From positions 445,001 through 509,000 of the forward strand of contig JAFEMH010000749.1 in NCBI GenBank assembly GCA_022495995.1: DNA of 64,000 bases, read 5' to 3'. The translations under genes and the position numbers were made by a program. This DNA comes from Adenophora triphylla var. japonica (taxonomy: Eukaryota; Streptophyta; Magnoliopsida; Asterales; Campanulaceae). This document shows, in pieces, positions 23,905 through 34,875 of the stretch (its first letter is position 1; each line of letters starts with the position of its first letter). A model generated the notes under the pieces. That model saw nothing but the letters and a program-made list of their open reading frames with translations. It was not told where the DNA came from and ran no database searches.

Positions 23905-25080
23905 CAGGCTTTGAAGTGACTGGCCTCTCACTATGTCATTCTGGGAGACGATCTGTATAAAAAATGGTACCAAGGACCACTCCTGCGGTGTGTCACTAAA
24001 GAAAGAGCAAAAGAGCTAATGAGCAAAGCCCAATATGGTCCCTTCGGTCCTCACATGAATGCCAGAGCATTAATGCAAGTTATCCTCATAATTGGCTACT
24101 ACTGGATCTCCATGGAAATAGATTGTATTCAGCATGTCCGAGAGTGTGACAAGTGCCAGCGGTTTGCCAACCTTAATCATCTTCCACCTCATGACTTGTA
24201 CTGCACGACGATGCCTTGGCCGTTCGCAACTTGGGGTATTGATGTAATCGGGAAGATAGCCCCAGCTGAAAGCAGTGGGCATGAATTTGTGTTAGTGGAA
24301 GTGGATTATTTCACGAAATGGGTCGAAGCAAAGTCCTATAAAGTCCTCACGTCCAAGAAGGTCGCTCAGTTTATCAAAGAGAACATCATGTGCAGATATG
24401 GGGTACCAAACGAGATCGTCTTAGATAACGGGACACATTTTGAAGGAGATTGTGATAGATTGCTATCAGAATTCAAGGTCACTCGCCACAGATCATCCCC
24501 GTACAGGCCTCAGATCAATGGAGCAGTAGAAGCTGCAAACAAGACACTTGAGAGAATCATCCGAAAAATGGCCACTCACGGTCGTGACTGGCCCAAAAAA
24601 CTACATCTAGCACTCTGGGGCTACAGAACTTCTGTCAGAACAGCCACGGGAGAAACCCCTTTTGCTTTAACTTATGGAATGGAAGCAGTGCTGCCTGTAG
24701 AGTTGGAAATTCCATCATTAAGAGTTCTCTTGGAAAACGGTATCAATGAAGTAGAATGGTTAAGAAGCCGGCATGATGAGCTCGCCCTGCTTGATGAAAG
24801 GAGATTAAAAGCAATGGAAAATACTCGGGCCTACCAGAGGCGAATGGCTAGGTCTTTTGACAAGAAAGTCAAGGCCAGAGACATCAAAGAAGGAGATTTA
24901 GTACTGAAAGAGAAGCCCCCTACCAGAGACAACCCCCTGGGAAAATGGGAACCTGTATGGATTGGCCCATATATGGTACAAAAGATACTATCAGGAGGAG
25001 CAATGAAACTTACAGGCCTGGATGGCAATCCTTTCGTTCACCTTGTCAACGGTGACAAGCTTCGTCGTTATTATATTTAA
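23905..25080 (+). pseudogene. Tat-A integrase, nearly full length
   Basis: The main frame is open from 24019 to 25080. The zinc-binding end keeps GPHMN and RECDKCQ but the first His appears lost. The catalytic Asp residues are in GIDVIG (24241-24243) and VLDNGTHF (24424-24426), and the Glu in NGAVEAANK (24529-24531). I count 34 residues between the second Asp and Glu, one fewer than the usual 35. The C-terminal part ends DKLRRYYI, a common end for Gypsy integrases. The protein would insert the DNA copy into the genome. Confidence 0.88.
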
Positions 25081-25392
25081 AAAAAAAAGAAAAGAGAGTG
25101 CAAAAAGAGTAATACCCAGCTAGGCTGAAAACCTTGAAAAGGGCGGTCTAGGCAGAAAACAGGGTTGTACTAAAAAAAAAAAACCAACAACAACAACAAA
25201 ACAAACAAGTTCACTAGAGTCAAACTACGAACATGTTTTTTACAAATTAAAATCTTCTTGATGAGTTCAAGCACGGTCTACTCTTGACTCTCCTAACCTG
25301 CTATGAGGAAAATATATACAATAAAACACCTAAATTACTAATGTGTCTGCAAAAAGTAATAAGTAGATGTTCAGAAAAGTCTCTCAAATCTA

Positions 25393-26700
25393 TCAATCAT
25401 CAGTAGTGGCATCATCCCTATTCTTCTTCCCACGACCTCGACCTCTTCGAGTGTTCTTCCTCTTCTTCTCAATGATGTCTGTCTCCCTCCTCCCTATCTC
25501 GGGTCCCCTCACTGGAGCCTCGACTAAACCTGTGTCAATAAGTTCCCTCTTTACCCTGGCACGAGTCTTTATCTCCTCCCGCTGAGCCTCGGTGGGAGGA
25601 GGAATCCCCGACGGTCTCTCGTATCTAACTTCCATATCCTTGATGAAATCCCCTGACTGGTTATGTCGACTGGACTTTGCCTCGGCCTCCCTCAGAGTCC
25701 TGCTAGAGTCACTATCAGCACCCAATAAGGCCTGTCGCCTCTCTCCCAAAACAATCTGAGTCGCCCCCATCTCTCTCTCATACCAATCTAGGTAAACTGT
25801 GGTCAAAATAGTACTCTTCCTGTACTTGAGAATGATTATGGGTGGAAAAGCAGCATATGTCCATGCCCTCGAGAAAAATGAGAAACTACCGGGATCTCTC
25901 ATATCCAAGGATGCTACCTCCATGGTACGAATACTCTCCCAGTCATCCAATGGCTCCTGTAAGGCCCTAAACTGTCTCGATACTAAGCGTGGAATGTAGA
26001 AAGACGACCAGGATAGCCCTGGGACCCTCACTATGTAGGACTCCTGAAACGTCCTCCGGGTCTGTAACCTCCAGTGAGGCACCCACCAACAAATATCTGA
26101 AGTAGACAGCCGAGCCATCATCAGCTCCCAGCAGTCCTGATCCTGCTGTCTCGGTGCACCTCTTTGGGAAATCAACCAGTGATAATGAGTAGGCAAAGCC
26201 CTAGGTAAAGCCCCAAGCCGCTCCTGTAACCACAAAGTCAGCACAGCTGGACTCCCAGACCGCATGAAAAGGTCCTCTCAGGCCATCCTATCAATGCCAT
26301 GCAGTGTCTCTCCCAAAATCAGAGGGACGATATCTCTCCCGGCTCTGCAATCTCGGACCATGTCCAAAAGGCCACTATGGCACACTCCAAAAGACTCAGC
26401 AGTAAACAGGAAAGAGAACACGCAAAGAATAAAGGCGTCCATAGATACCGTAGTCCCTGCAGTACTCGGAGACATGAATCTGCCCGGAATATCAGAAATG
26501 TCAATCCTATCAGGTGTTATCATCATGCCTTCAGCTTCCTCTGGAGAAATCTGAAGTCCTCAAAGGTGTGGGAACAATCTCATTGTAAGAAAAAGAATAG
26601 ACATGTCTCCGAATGTCCCAAAACCTTGCGGCTGCTCTCAAAAGGTCCCAATCTGGCGGGAGATCCTTCAAATGCCATAAAGACTTGATCTTTCCAAAGA
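25393..26700 (-). pseudogene. Tat-A antisense ORF, plant-mobile-domain/DUF7745-like
   Basis: The minus strand is open from 26526 to 25393 apart from one TGA at 26278-26280, a length unlikely by chance (about 380 codons). Further upstream, WHLKDLPPDWDLL and FWDIRRHVYSFSYNEIVPT continue the match with one frame change near 26545. The pattern (VSMDAFI, GETLHGIDRM, WLQERLG, IPRLVSRQF) resembles the DUF7745/plant mobile domain group seen in Tat and Athila elements. The C-terminus is basic (RRGRGRGKKNRDD), possibly a nuclear signal. It lies between integrase and the 3' repeats on the opposite strand to gag-pol. Function is unknown; silencing control or host-domain capture are both guesses. Confidence 0.65.
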
Positions 26701-27179
26701 TGCTGCCCAAGTGGAATTCTCATCCCACTTTCTCAAAACCTGCATAAAAATCATTCCCAGACACATTTCATATGTCCCAAATGCAATCATATGCATCTTG
26801 GCCCAATTTCCGCCACATTTCCACACAAAAATTGCCCTGAGACTCAAGTAATGTGCCATAATATCAATAACAATAAAAAAGTAATAATAAACCAAGTCTT
26901 GCCTCTTCGGGCACTCGTCACGAAGGAACGGGGAACTACCTAACTATCTTGCCCACTCCCGGGCTCAAAACAAAATAATCATTATCATTACATGTCTTTG
27001 CCCACTCTCGGGCCCCCAAAATAAAAAATAAATGATTACAAATTATTTGTCCTACTTGCATAAAAATAAATTGTTTTCGTTCCTCTCTCTCTCTCTCTAA
27101 CCTAAGTGCAGGAAAAAAGGACCCTAAGCATCAGACTCCTCATCGCTGCTCAACTCATAAAACTCAGGGTCCTTCATCA

Positions 27180-27960
27180 CACCCTCCTCATTATCTCCGT
27201 TATCTCCGAATGGAATAACGCTTTCTCCCAAAAATCCCCGTTATCTCCGAATGGAATAACGTTTTCTCCCAAAAATCCCCGTTATTTCCAAATGGGATAA
27301 CATTTTCTCCCAAAAATCTCCGTTATCTTCAAATGGAATAACGTTTTCTCCCAAGAGTTCCCGTTATCTCCAAATAGATTAACGTTTTCTCTCAAATTTC
27401 TCGTTATCTCCAAATGGGATAAAGTTTTCTCCCAAAAATCTCTGTTATCTCCAAATGGAATAACGTTTTCTCCCAAGAGTTCCCGTTATCTCCAAATGGA
27501 ATAACGTTTTCTCCCAAATTTCCCGTTATCTCCAAATGGGATAACGTTTCTTATGAAAAATCTCCGTTATCTCCAAATGGAATAACGTTTTCTCCCAAGA
27601 GTTCCCGTTATCTCCAAATGGAATAACGTTTTTTCCCAAATTTCCCGTTATCTCCAAATGGGATAACGTTTTCTCCCAAAAATCTCCGTTATATCCGAAT
27701 GGAATAACATTTTCTCCCAAAAATATCCATTATCTCCAAATGTGATAACGTTTCTTATGAAAAATCTCGGTTATCTGAATGGGATAACGTTTCTTATGAA
27801 AAATCTCAGTTATCGCTAAATGGGATAACGTTTCTTATGAAAAGTCTCTGTTATCTCCAAATGGGATAACGTTTCTTATGAAAAAATCTCCGTTATCTCC
27901 AAATGGAATAACGTTTTCTCTCAAAAAATTTATGTTATCTCTGTTAGAATGGAATAACGT
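27180..27960. repeat. about 40-bp hairpin-forming minisatellite, roughly 19 copies
   Basis: Each unit contains CGTTATCTCCAAATGG followed by GATAACG or AATAACG, then TTTTCTCCCAAAAATCT or a TTTCTTATGAAAAATCT variant. CGTTATC and GATAACG pair, so every unit can form a small stem-loop. It lies in the non-coding region between the antisense ORF and the right LTR of Tat-A. Confidence 0.92.
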
Positions 27961-28100
27961 CAGGTGATCCCTCCAAATTCGTCAGGTGACCCCTCCAAAT
28001 TGTCAAACCAATCAGGTGACCCCTCCAAATTATCAAACCAATCAGGTGATCCCTCCAAATTATCAAACCAATTAGGTGACTCCTCCATCAACCGTCAGAG
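27958..28100. repeat. about 31-bp tandem repeat in Tat-A 3' region
   Basis: The string CAGGTGACCCCTCCAAATT recurs with AATCAAACCA-like spacers, about five copies, the first two with shorter spacing. Confidence 0.85.
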
Positions 28101-28129
28101 CTCCGAGAATCCTAGGCCTGTTGCTTAAA

Positions 28130-28445
28130 TGTCTAGCGGTTATCTTGAACTACGATCGTGGCTTGATTCCTCCCGAGGATACGTAGGTAGCCTTTCAAAG
28201 GTTCAGCCATCCGACCACATCGGTCACCCCCTTCTTTTACCATTCCCCAGCAGTTCTGCACTATGATCGTGGCCTGATTCCCCCGGGATACGTAGGTAGC
28301 CTATTTTAGGTTCAGCCAATCCGTCACACACGACATCCTTTCCCCAACGGATCTAGAACTACGATTCAGCTTGATTCCTCTTCAGGATACGTAGGTAGCC
28401 TTTACAAAGGTTCAGCCATTCGACCACTTTGGTCACCCAATCCCA
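28130..28445. repeat. three diverged copies of a roughly 105-bp unit with GATACGTAGGTAGCC
   Basis: GATACGTAGGTAGCC is at 28178-28192, 28287-28301 and 28386-28400, each preceded by a TACGATCGTGG..TTGATTCC-like string and followed by AGGTTCAGCCA. I recall the GATACGTAGG core as widespread near the 3' end of plant Tat elements. Its strict conservation in an otherwise decaying element suggests a cis function, not known to me. Confidence 0.85.
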
Positions 28446-28530
28446 ATCCATCTCGGCAGTTCACCAGATTGGATTCTCACTTTTATCAACAACCCCACTT
28501 ACTTTGCAAGTACCGTTGTCGAGGGGCTTC

Positions 28531-30392
28531 TGTAAGTACCCAAATATGGCTCACAGCCACCAATCTAAGTTTCCTAGCAATTTTCCAAACTTTCATGAAG
28601 TTTAGGGGCAATTCGGGAACTTTTCTTTACCTTTTGAGCAAGGAAGGACCTACCAAAAATTACAAAACTGGATAGGACCTCGCTGAAAGAAAGCTTTCAA
28701 ATCTGCCACCTTGACTTGTTCTAGAAACAGGATGAGTCGACAGAAGATTGGGCCGCACGGCCTCTTTTAGCACAGGATCCGGCCGCGCGACCTTATCCGT
28801 AGTCTGGTCGAAACCTATAAATAGAGACCTTCTCTATCTCATTTGATAGACACATTTTTGATAGCAAAGTTACTCTGCAAAAATAACTACTCAAAATACT
28901 CTCTCCTAAGACATAGCAAAATTGTCTCTCTCCTAAATTAATCCCAACCTAATCTATTCCTAATAAATCTAGCCCAAAAGAAAACTCCTAAGAAGATAGA
29001 GAAGCACCAATATTGGTAATCTCTCCTTCTTTCTATCTCTAATCCATTCTTATATTCTCACATTCTCCTTCTAATTGTTGATTACCTTCCCTTATGCTCT
29101 AAAGTTCCAATCTTTAATCATGTAGATTCATACTTCCTTTCCCTAAACACAAATGACTCATGGAGATCCTCTCCCTAGGATGAACAATATCCCACAAGTG
29201 ACTTGTTCTTGGGATGATCTACCAAAAGAGGATGTGACCCCCTTTTATATTTATGTTTAAAAATGCAATCTTTATGTGTTAAATGTCCTCCCCTTCCCTA
29301 GATGTAGTTTTGCTATGATTGTCCACCTATTGAGGTATTAAGGGCATAGGGAAAGTCACAAAGATCCAATCTTTATATATTTCACTCTTAGATTCATGAC
29401 CCCCTCTTTGTCCCTTTTAGCATCTCAAATGGGGAAATCAATGTAAAGACTCAATCTTTACATTGATTCCACCACATTGATGTTACAATTTTTTATTCCT
29501 CCCCATGTCCCAAAGTTGGAATCTTTCTCCTATGATTGCCTAAAGACTATACAAGGCTTCAAAGGCATAGGATGAACCATAAAGATCCAACCTCTATGTC
29601 TTATTTCCATAGACCCGTGGCTCGTGAGCATTCTTGGAGCAAAGATTGGTGTAAAGACTCAATCTTTACACCAATCTAACCATAAAATGCCATAAATCTT
29701 GTTCCTTTGTAGAGATCAATGATTCTTGGTCCCAAGATCTCCTATGATCACTTGAGATAAAATACCAAAATGTTCCTATGAATCGCTAATATCTCAAGAT
29801 GTAGGATTGATGACCAAAGATTCATTCTTCTTCTAATACCTCATTCTTGGACTTAAATATGACACTTTGATCACATTTGACTAAAATCCCCAAGAAAAAT
29901 TAGATTAAAATATACCAAGGCTCCCATGCCTAGATTGGTTAATTAATCTAATGGGAGGGTAGATAGGTCCCATAATGATAATCACAAGCTCAAAAATGGG
30001 TAGAGGATCAAAATCCCAAAAATATCAAAGTTCAAGTCATCCTAGACCTAGAACCTTCTAAAAATGGCTCCTAGCCTTGGATAGAGGCTTGGCACATCCC
30101 TTTATTTCACCAAAAATCACACACACACACTTGCACAAATTTTGGACCTTTGGAAGATTTTCATTTGCAAGGCTCCTTGGATGAACGCCAAACGTTCTTC
30201 CCAAGGGGTAAATTAACCTCCGGACCTAGTATCTTTTTCCTTTTTTTCAAAGTTTTGAGGACTATCAAAATGGCGTGGCGACTCCGTTTTTTCATTAAAT
30301 TGGTATTTTCCAATGATGAGGTGACTCGGCCCTCGAAATGATTTGCAAACTACCCATGCGGTATGGCATGCACAATCGTGGGGTAATTCACA
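28531..30392 (+). repeat. Tat-A right LTR, intact 1862 bp
   Basis: It begins TGTAAGTACCC and ends GGTAATTCACA, with TATAAATAG at 28816. Identity to the left copy looks high by eye (mostly isolated substitutions), so the insertion is not ancient. A short purine tract GAGGGG lies just upstream at about 28521-28526. Confidence 0.95.
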
Positions 30393-30810
30393 GGTGGTCA
30401 AGAGCATCGAAGTAGATGATGTCAGTTATAGACCTGTCCAGATCTGAAGGTTATGGCCATAGATTTGGGCGGAATAAGGGAGGGAATGAAGGGGAGAAGG
30501 CTGGCGAGGAAGGCAACTGTGATAAAGACGCGGAATCTTGCTCAGATTTTGCCAATTTTCTAGTAGATACGGTGTGTTCTTCGGTGAAGAGTGCATTAGA
30601 CTGGAGATGGACGACGGTGGAGTCATTGCCGAAGAAGTCGAGAGCCGCCAGAGAAGATGAAAGGGTTCGCTGGCGAAGATGATGTCGAAGAGGATCAAGA
30701 GGTTGAGACTTGAGATAGAAAGTGTGCGAGAGTATGTGTGATTTGGAGAGAGATTTTGAAGAGATTCAAATGGGAAGGGAGTGGGATCTAGAGTTTTTAG
30801 AGAGATGGGG

Positions 30811-31305
30811 GAATGGGTGCATGTGTGTGTGTGTTCTTTTAGAGAAAGAGATGGAAGATATCAAAATGGGGATAGGGGGAGAAAATGACGTGAGGGGAGG
30901 GAAGAGAGGGTGAGTATAGGGGTGTATGAAAAAATATAATTTTTGCAGAACACTTTATTTGCGATTTACAAAACACCTTTACTTAAAAAGGAGTAACATC
31001 TGAACGGGAGGGCACTTGGGAAATTTTTCCCATAACAAATTCTAATCTCATTTATACTTTTTTAATATATAATATGGTGAAATCATTTCATTAATAATAG
31101 GAAAAATTCCCCGAGGGCCCTTGTGTTCAGATTTTATTCCATTTTAAAGAGAGGTCCTTTGTAAATTCCAAATGAAGAGTTCAATCCAAATTAAAATTAC
31201 CGAGACACCCTCCTCGACTCCCCCTCCCAAATAAAACCCCGACCTCCCTCCTTTCTCCTCATTTTTGATCTTTTTTTCCTCTCTCTCTCTAAAAATCACA
31301 CACAC
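30811..31305. repeat. large imperfect inverted repeat with 69-bp spacer
   Basis: The arm ending at 31030 (GGGAAATTTTTCC) pairs with the arm starting at 31100 (GGAAAAATTCCCC). The match continues through TCTGAAC, TTTACAAA, the GGGAGG-rich stretch and a GTGTGTGT/CACACACA tract, about 200 bp per arm with many mismatches. The abrupt inner ends look like two transposon termini facing each other, Mutator-like by appearance. Short ORFs at 30416-30913 lie in the left arm side and are not recognisable. Confidence 0.7.
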
Positions 31306-31649
31306 TCAAAGTTATATCTTTCCCTCTCTAAACCATCTCCTGCGATAGTGACGGAAACCAACCTTTTCCGATGACCAACCTTCTTTCTTCTTCGATCGCC
31401 AACATCTTCAACTACAAACTCGGTAGACTTGGAACTCCCCCCTCGAAATCAGACTCAAATCTGCCCTACGCTTGCTAGATCTGACCCAAAATTTCTTCCC
31501 AATTTCTCAGCCTACCTTGACGCCGACAACATCCGCTCCCTCTTCTTCTCCACAGATCTGGCGCGGATCTTCCCACCGGCGTAGGGTTGTCTTCTCCGGC
31601 ATAGAGTCGTCTTCTTCGGAGTTGATCCGTTTCTCCGGTGTAGGTTTGA

Positions 31650-31790
31650 CCGAAAATGTTAGCATTCAAAATCCTTAAACACAAAGGTCAGGCTTGGGTT
31701 GTTTTCGAGGATATTTCGTCTGCACCCCATGCCCTTAGTCAGATGCAGGGCTTTCCCTTCTAGGATAAATCCATGGTACAAGCAGACCCT
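31650..31790 (+). pseudogene. captured exon of a U1A/U2B''-type snRNP protein (RRM)
   Basis: The plus strand reads LKHKGQAWVVFEDISSA and then ALSQMQGFPF, stop, DKSM. This is the RNP1-containing half of the first RRM of plant U1A/U2B'' spliceosomal proteins, whose RNP1 is [KR]GQA[FW]V[VI]F followed by A..QMQ.FPFY. A TAG replaces the Tyr after FPF. Upstream (31320-31650) is pyrimidine-rich. Its position beside an inverted-repeat terminus suggests a Pack-MULE capture. It cannot make a working snRNP protein. Confidence 0.75.
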
Positions 31791-31954
31791 TTGACTTTTG
31801 TATTTCTATTGCTTCCCTTTATTGGTGTTTGTTAGTTGTTTTAGTGGATTGTGGCTGTCTCCTTAATATTTGGAATTGGATTCATTTTTAACATGTTATA
31901 CTAGTAATGTAATCATTATCGAAAAGTACTTACACAGTCATTTTTAAAAAGTAA

Positions 31955-32590
31955 AAAAGTCTTATAAGTTACTTAATTTTTAAAAAGTAAAAAAATCTTA
32001 TAAGTTACTTAAAAGACTTTTTAATAAGTCTTATAAGTAACTTAAAAGACTTTTTAAAGTCTATTAAGTTACTTAAGACTTATAAGATTTTTTTATTTTT
32101 TAAAAAAGTCTTATAAATAACTTATAAGACTTATTAAAAAGTCTTATAAGTTAGTTATAAGACTTATTAAGTTACTAATAAGACTTATATAATACTTTTT
32201 ACTTTTTAAAAAAGTATTATAAATAACTTATAAGATTTAAAAAAGTCTTATAAGTCACTTATAAGGCTTATTAAAAAGTCTTACAAGTTACTTTTTAATA
32301 AGTCTTATAAGAGTCTTATAAGACTTATTAAGTTACTTATAAGACTTTTTTACTTTTTAAAAAAGTCTTATAAATAACTTATAAGACTTATTAAAAAGTC
32401 TTATAAGACTCTTATAAGACTTTAAAAAGTATTATAAGTTACTTATAAGACTTATTAAAAAGTCTTTTAAGTTAAAAAGACTTATTAAAAAGTCTTATAA
32501 GTTACTTATAAGACTTTTTACTTTTTAAAAAAGTCTTATAAATAACTTATAAGACTTATTAAAAAGTCTTATAATTAACTTATAAGAGTT
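31955..32590. repeat. palindromic minisatellite of CTTATAAG units
   Basis: Irregular repeats of AAAAAGTCTTATAAGTTACT and TTATAAGACTTATTAAAAAG fill the segment. The sequence is nearly self-complementary throughout and can fold in many ways. Confidence 0.85.
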
Positions 32591-32715
32591 GAAAATGTGT
32601 AAATTATGAGAGCAATTCGTTGTTATTATTAAAATTTTTGATTTTTTTGATTGAAAAATTTGACTTGTAAGTCAATTATAAGAGACAAAGTAATCTTACA
32701 ATTAACTTATAAATA
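32580..32715 (+). repeat. direct repeat copy 1 (partner at 34735-34875)
   Basis: ACTTATAAGAGTT, TGTAAATTATGAGA, TTGTTATTATT, TTTTTTTGATTGAAAA and AAGTCAATTATAAGAG recur in the same order at 34735-34875. The two copies bracket the two MITEs. Confidence 0.75.
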
Positions 32716-32813
32716 AATCCATAGTTGTGTTTGCAAGCATAGAATATATGAATCCCATGACAGCATCAACTGGAAAAGAGCATATGTTCACATTTATTTT
32801 TTGTGGCTATTAA

Positions 32814-33515
32814 GACTATTCACAATGGTTTCATCTCCTTTCCCCATTTTATCTAACACTTTTTATAATTTTTCTCATTCACCTAATATTTCATCTATCC
32901 ATTTCATTTAACCCCCTACAATGGCTAAATTAAATTAAATTCCAACTCCCTCCAACTCATCTTTCTATATCCCACCACTTTTATTTTATTTATATTCTCT
33001 ATTTTTATGATTAGTAAAATAATAATAATAATTATTATTATTATTTATAATTAAAAAAATATTTCACACTTAATTAAAAAAATATTGCATCAATTTATAG
33101 GAAAAAATGATGATTTTTTTTTAAATAAAAGCTAAAATGAAGAAGGATGATTGAGAAATGAGTGTTTTTTTTTGTATCCAAATCAAATGAAACTTGTATC
33201 AATTTATAGGGGAAAAGAAATGATGATTTTTGGTGAAAAAAATTAAAAAAAATTAATTTACTAGGTGATAATTCAGCTCAAAGATTTGAGATAAAAAATT
33301 AAATTCGAAAATCCAACGGACCAATACCAAGGTGACACTTGGCACAACCATAAAAAAAAAAAAAAAAAAAGGAAAAAGGAAAAGTGGACCATTTCATCCG
33401 GATGAAATATTTCATTCATCCATTTCATTCAACCCAATTTCATCCTCCCATTGCAATGTTTCAACTAGTTGAAACCCCAATTCATCCGCCCATTCATCCC
33501 CCATTGCTCATGGTC
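32814..33515. mobile_element. PIF/Harbinger-type MITE 1
   Basis: The termini GACTATTCACAATGG and CCATTGCTCATGGTC are inverted and flanked by TAA at 32811-32813 and 33516-33518, the 3-bp target of PIF/Harbinger elements. The interior has no coding capacity and holds one copy of the CCAAATCAAATGAAACTT unit. Confidence 0.8.
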
Positions 33516-34343
33516 TAAGACTACACACAGTGGTTTCATCCCCTTCCCCCATTTCATTCAACACTTTTTACACTTTTTCTCATTCACCTAATATTTCATC
33601 TACCCATTTCATTTAACCCCCTACAATAACTAACTTAAATTAAATTTCAACTCCTTCCAACTCATCATTCTATACCCCACCACTTTTATTTTATTTATAT
33701 TCTCTGTTTTTGAAAAGTGATTTTTTTTTTTTGTGTCCAAATCAAATGAAACTTATATCAATTTGTAGAAAAAAAATGATGAATTTTGGTGAAAAAAAAA
33801 TTTTTAAAAAAATTAATTTACTAGGTAATAATTCAGCCCAAATTGAAAATTAAGTATTTTTTTTTTTTGTGTCCAAATCAAATGAAACTTATATCAATTT
33901 GTAGAGAAAAAAAATTAAGAATTTTGGTGCAAAAAAATTAAAAAAAAATTAATTTACTAGGTAATAATTCAGCCCAAATTGAAAACTAAGTATTTTTTTT
34001 TTTTGTGTCCAAATCAAATGAAACTTATATCAATTTGTAGGGAAAAAAAATGATGATTTTTGGTGAAAAAAAATTAAAAAAAAAATTAATTTACTAGGTA
34101 ATAATTCAGCCCAAATTGAAAGCTAAGTGTTTTTTTTTTGTATCCAAATCAAATGAAACTTATATCAATTTGTAGGAAAAAAATTATGAATTTTGGTGAA
34201 AAAAAAAATTAAAAAAAATTAATTTATTAGGTGATAATTAAGCTCAAAGATTTGGGATAAAAAAAAATTCGAAAATCCAACTGACCAATTACACGCTGAC
34301 ACTTGGCACAATCAGGAAAATCAAAAAAAAAAAAAAACAAACC

Positions 34344-34378
34344 CTGCGACTCACGCGCCTATCCGGAGCGTGAGTCGC
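34344..34378. repeat. GC-rich 12-bp perfect hairpin in MITE 2
   Basis: TGCGACTCACGC (34344-34355) pairs perfectly with GCGTGAGTCGCA (34367-34378) around an 11-nt loop, in otherwise very AT-rich sequence. Confidence 0.9.
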
Positions 34379-34491
34379 ACGCGCCAAGGCCTTCTCCAAT
34401 ACCAAGCCGACACGTGTCCAATTTAAAATAAAAAAAAAAAGAAAAGATTTCAACCGGGATGAAAGTTTTAATTTACCCATTTCATTCAACC

Positions 34492-34569
34492 AAGGTTCAA
34501 CCCTCCATTGTAGTGGAATGGCTGTATGAAAAGGTTCAACCCTCCATTGTAGTGGAATGGCTGTATGAA
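34492..34569. repeat. 39-bp perfect tandem duplication
   Basis: The unit begins AAGGTTCAACCCTCCATTG and is repeated without change at 34531. It lies in MITE 2 close to the right terminus, suggesting recent slippage. Confidence 0.95.
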
Positions 34570-34734
34570 ATGGGATTTCATCCCCATTTCATACCGTCAT
34601 TGTACATAGTCTAATATGATATGTAATTATGTAGCCAAGAAAATGGAGATAAAAGGAAAAAGTAATGCTCTACTGTCATATGGTATTAGATTTCAAAATG
34701 ACAAAAAATTAAAATAATTTAATTATGAACAAAG

Positions 34735-34875
34735 TAGTTTTACAATTAACTTATAAGAGTTATAAATATGTAAATTATGAGAACAATTTATTGTTATTAT
34801 TGAAAGTTTTAATTTTTTTGATTGAAAATTTTGTTTTATAAGTCAATTATAAGAGCCAAAGTAATCTTATAATGT
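34735..34875 (+). repeat. direct repeat copy 2 (partner at 32580-32715)
   Basis: It carries the same ordered landmarks as the copy upstream of the MITEs, with moderate divergence. It could be part of a larger old element that the MITEs entered, or a duplicated flank. Confidence 0.7.

Larger units (their letters stand above)
33519..34611. mobile_element. PIF/Harbinger-type MITE 2, internally expanded
   Basis: The termini GACTACACACAGTGG and CATTGTACATAGTC pair, with TAA on both sides (33516-33518 shared with MITE 1, and 34612-34614). The interior resembles MITE 1 but contains four tandem copies (starting near 33719, 33857, 33993 and 34130, about 136 bp each) of the unit present once in MITE 1. 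Confidence 0.8.
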
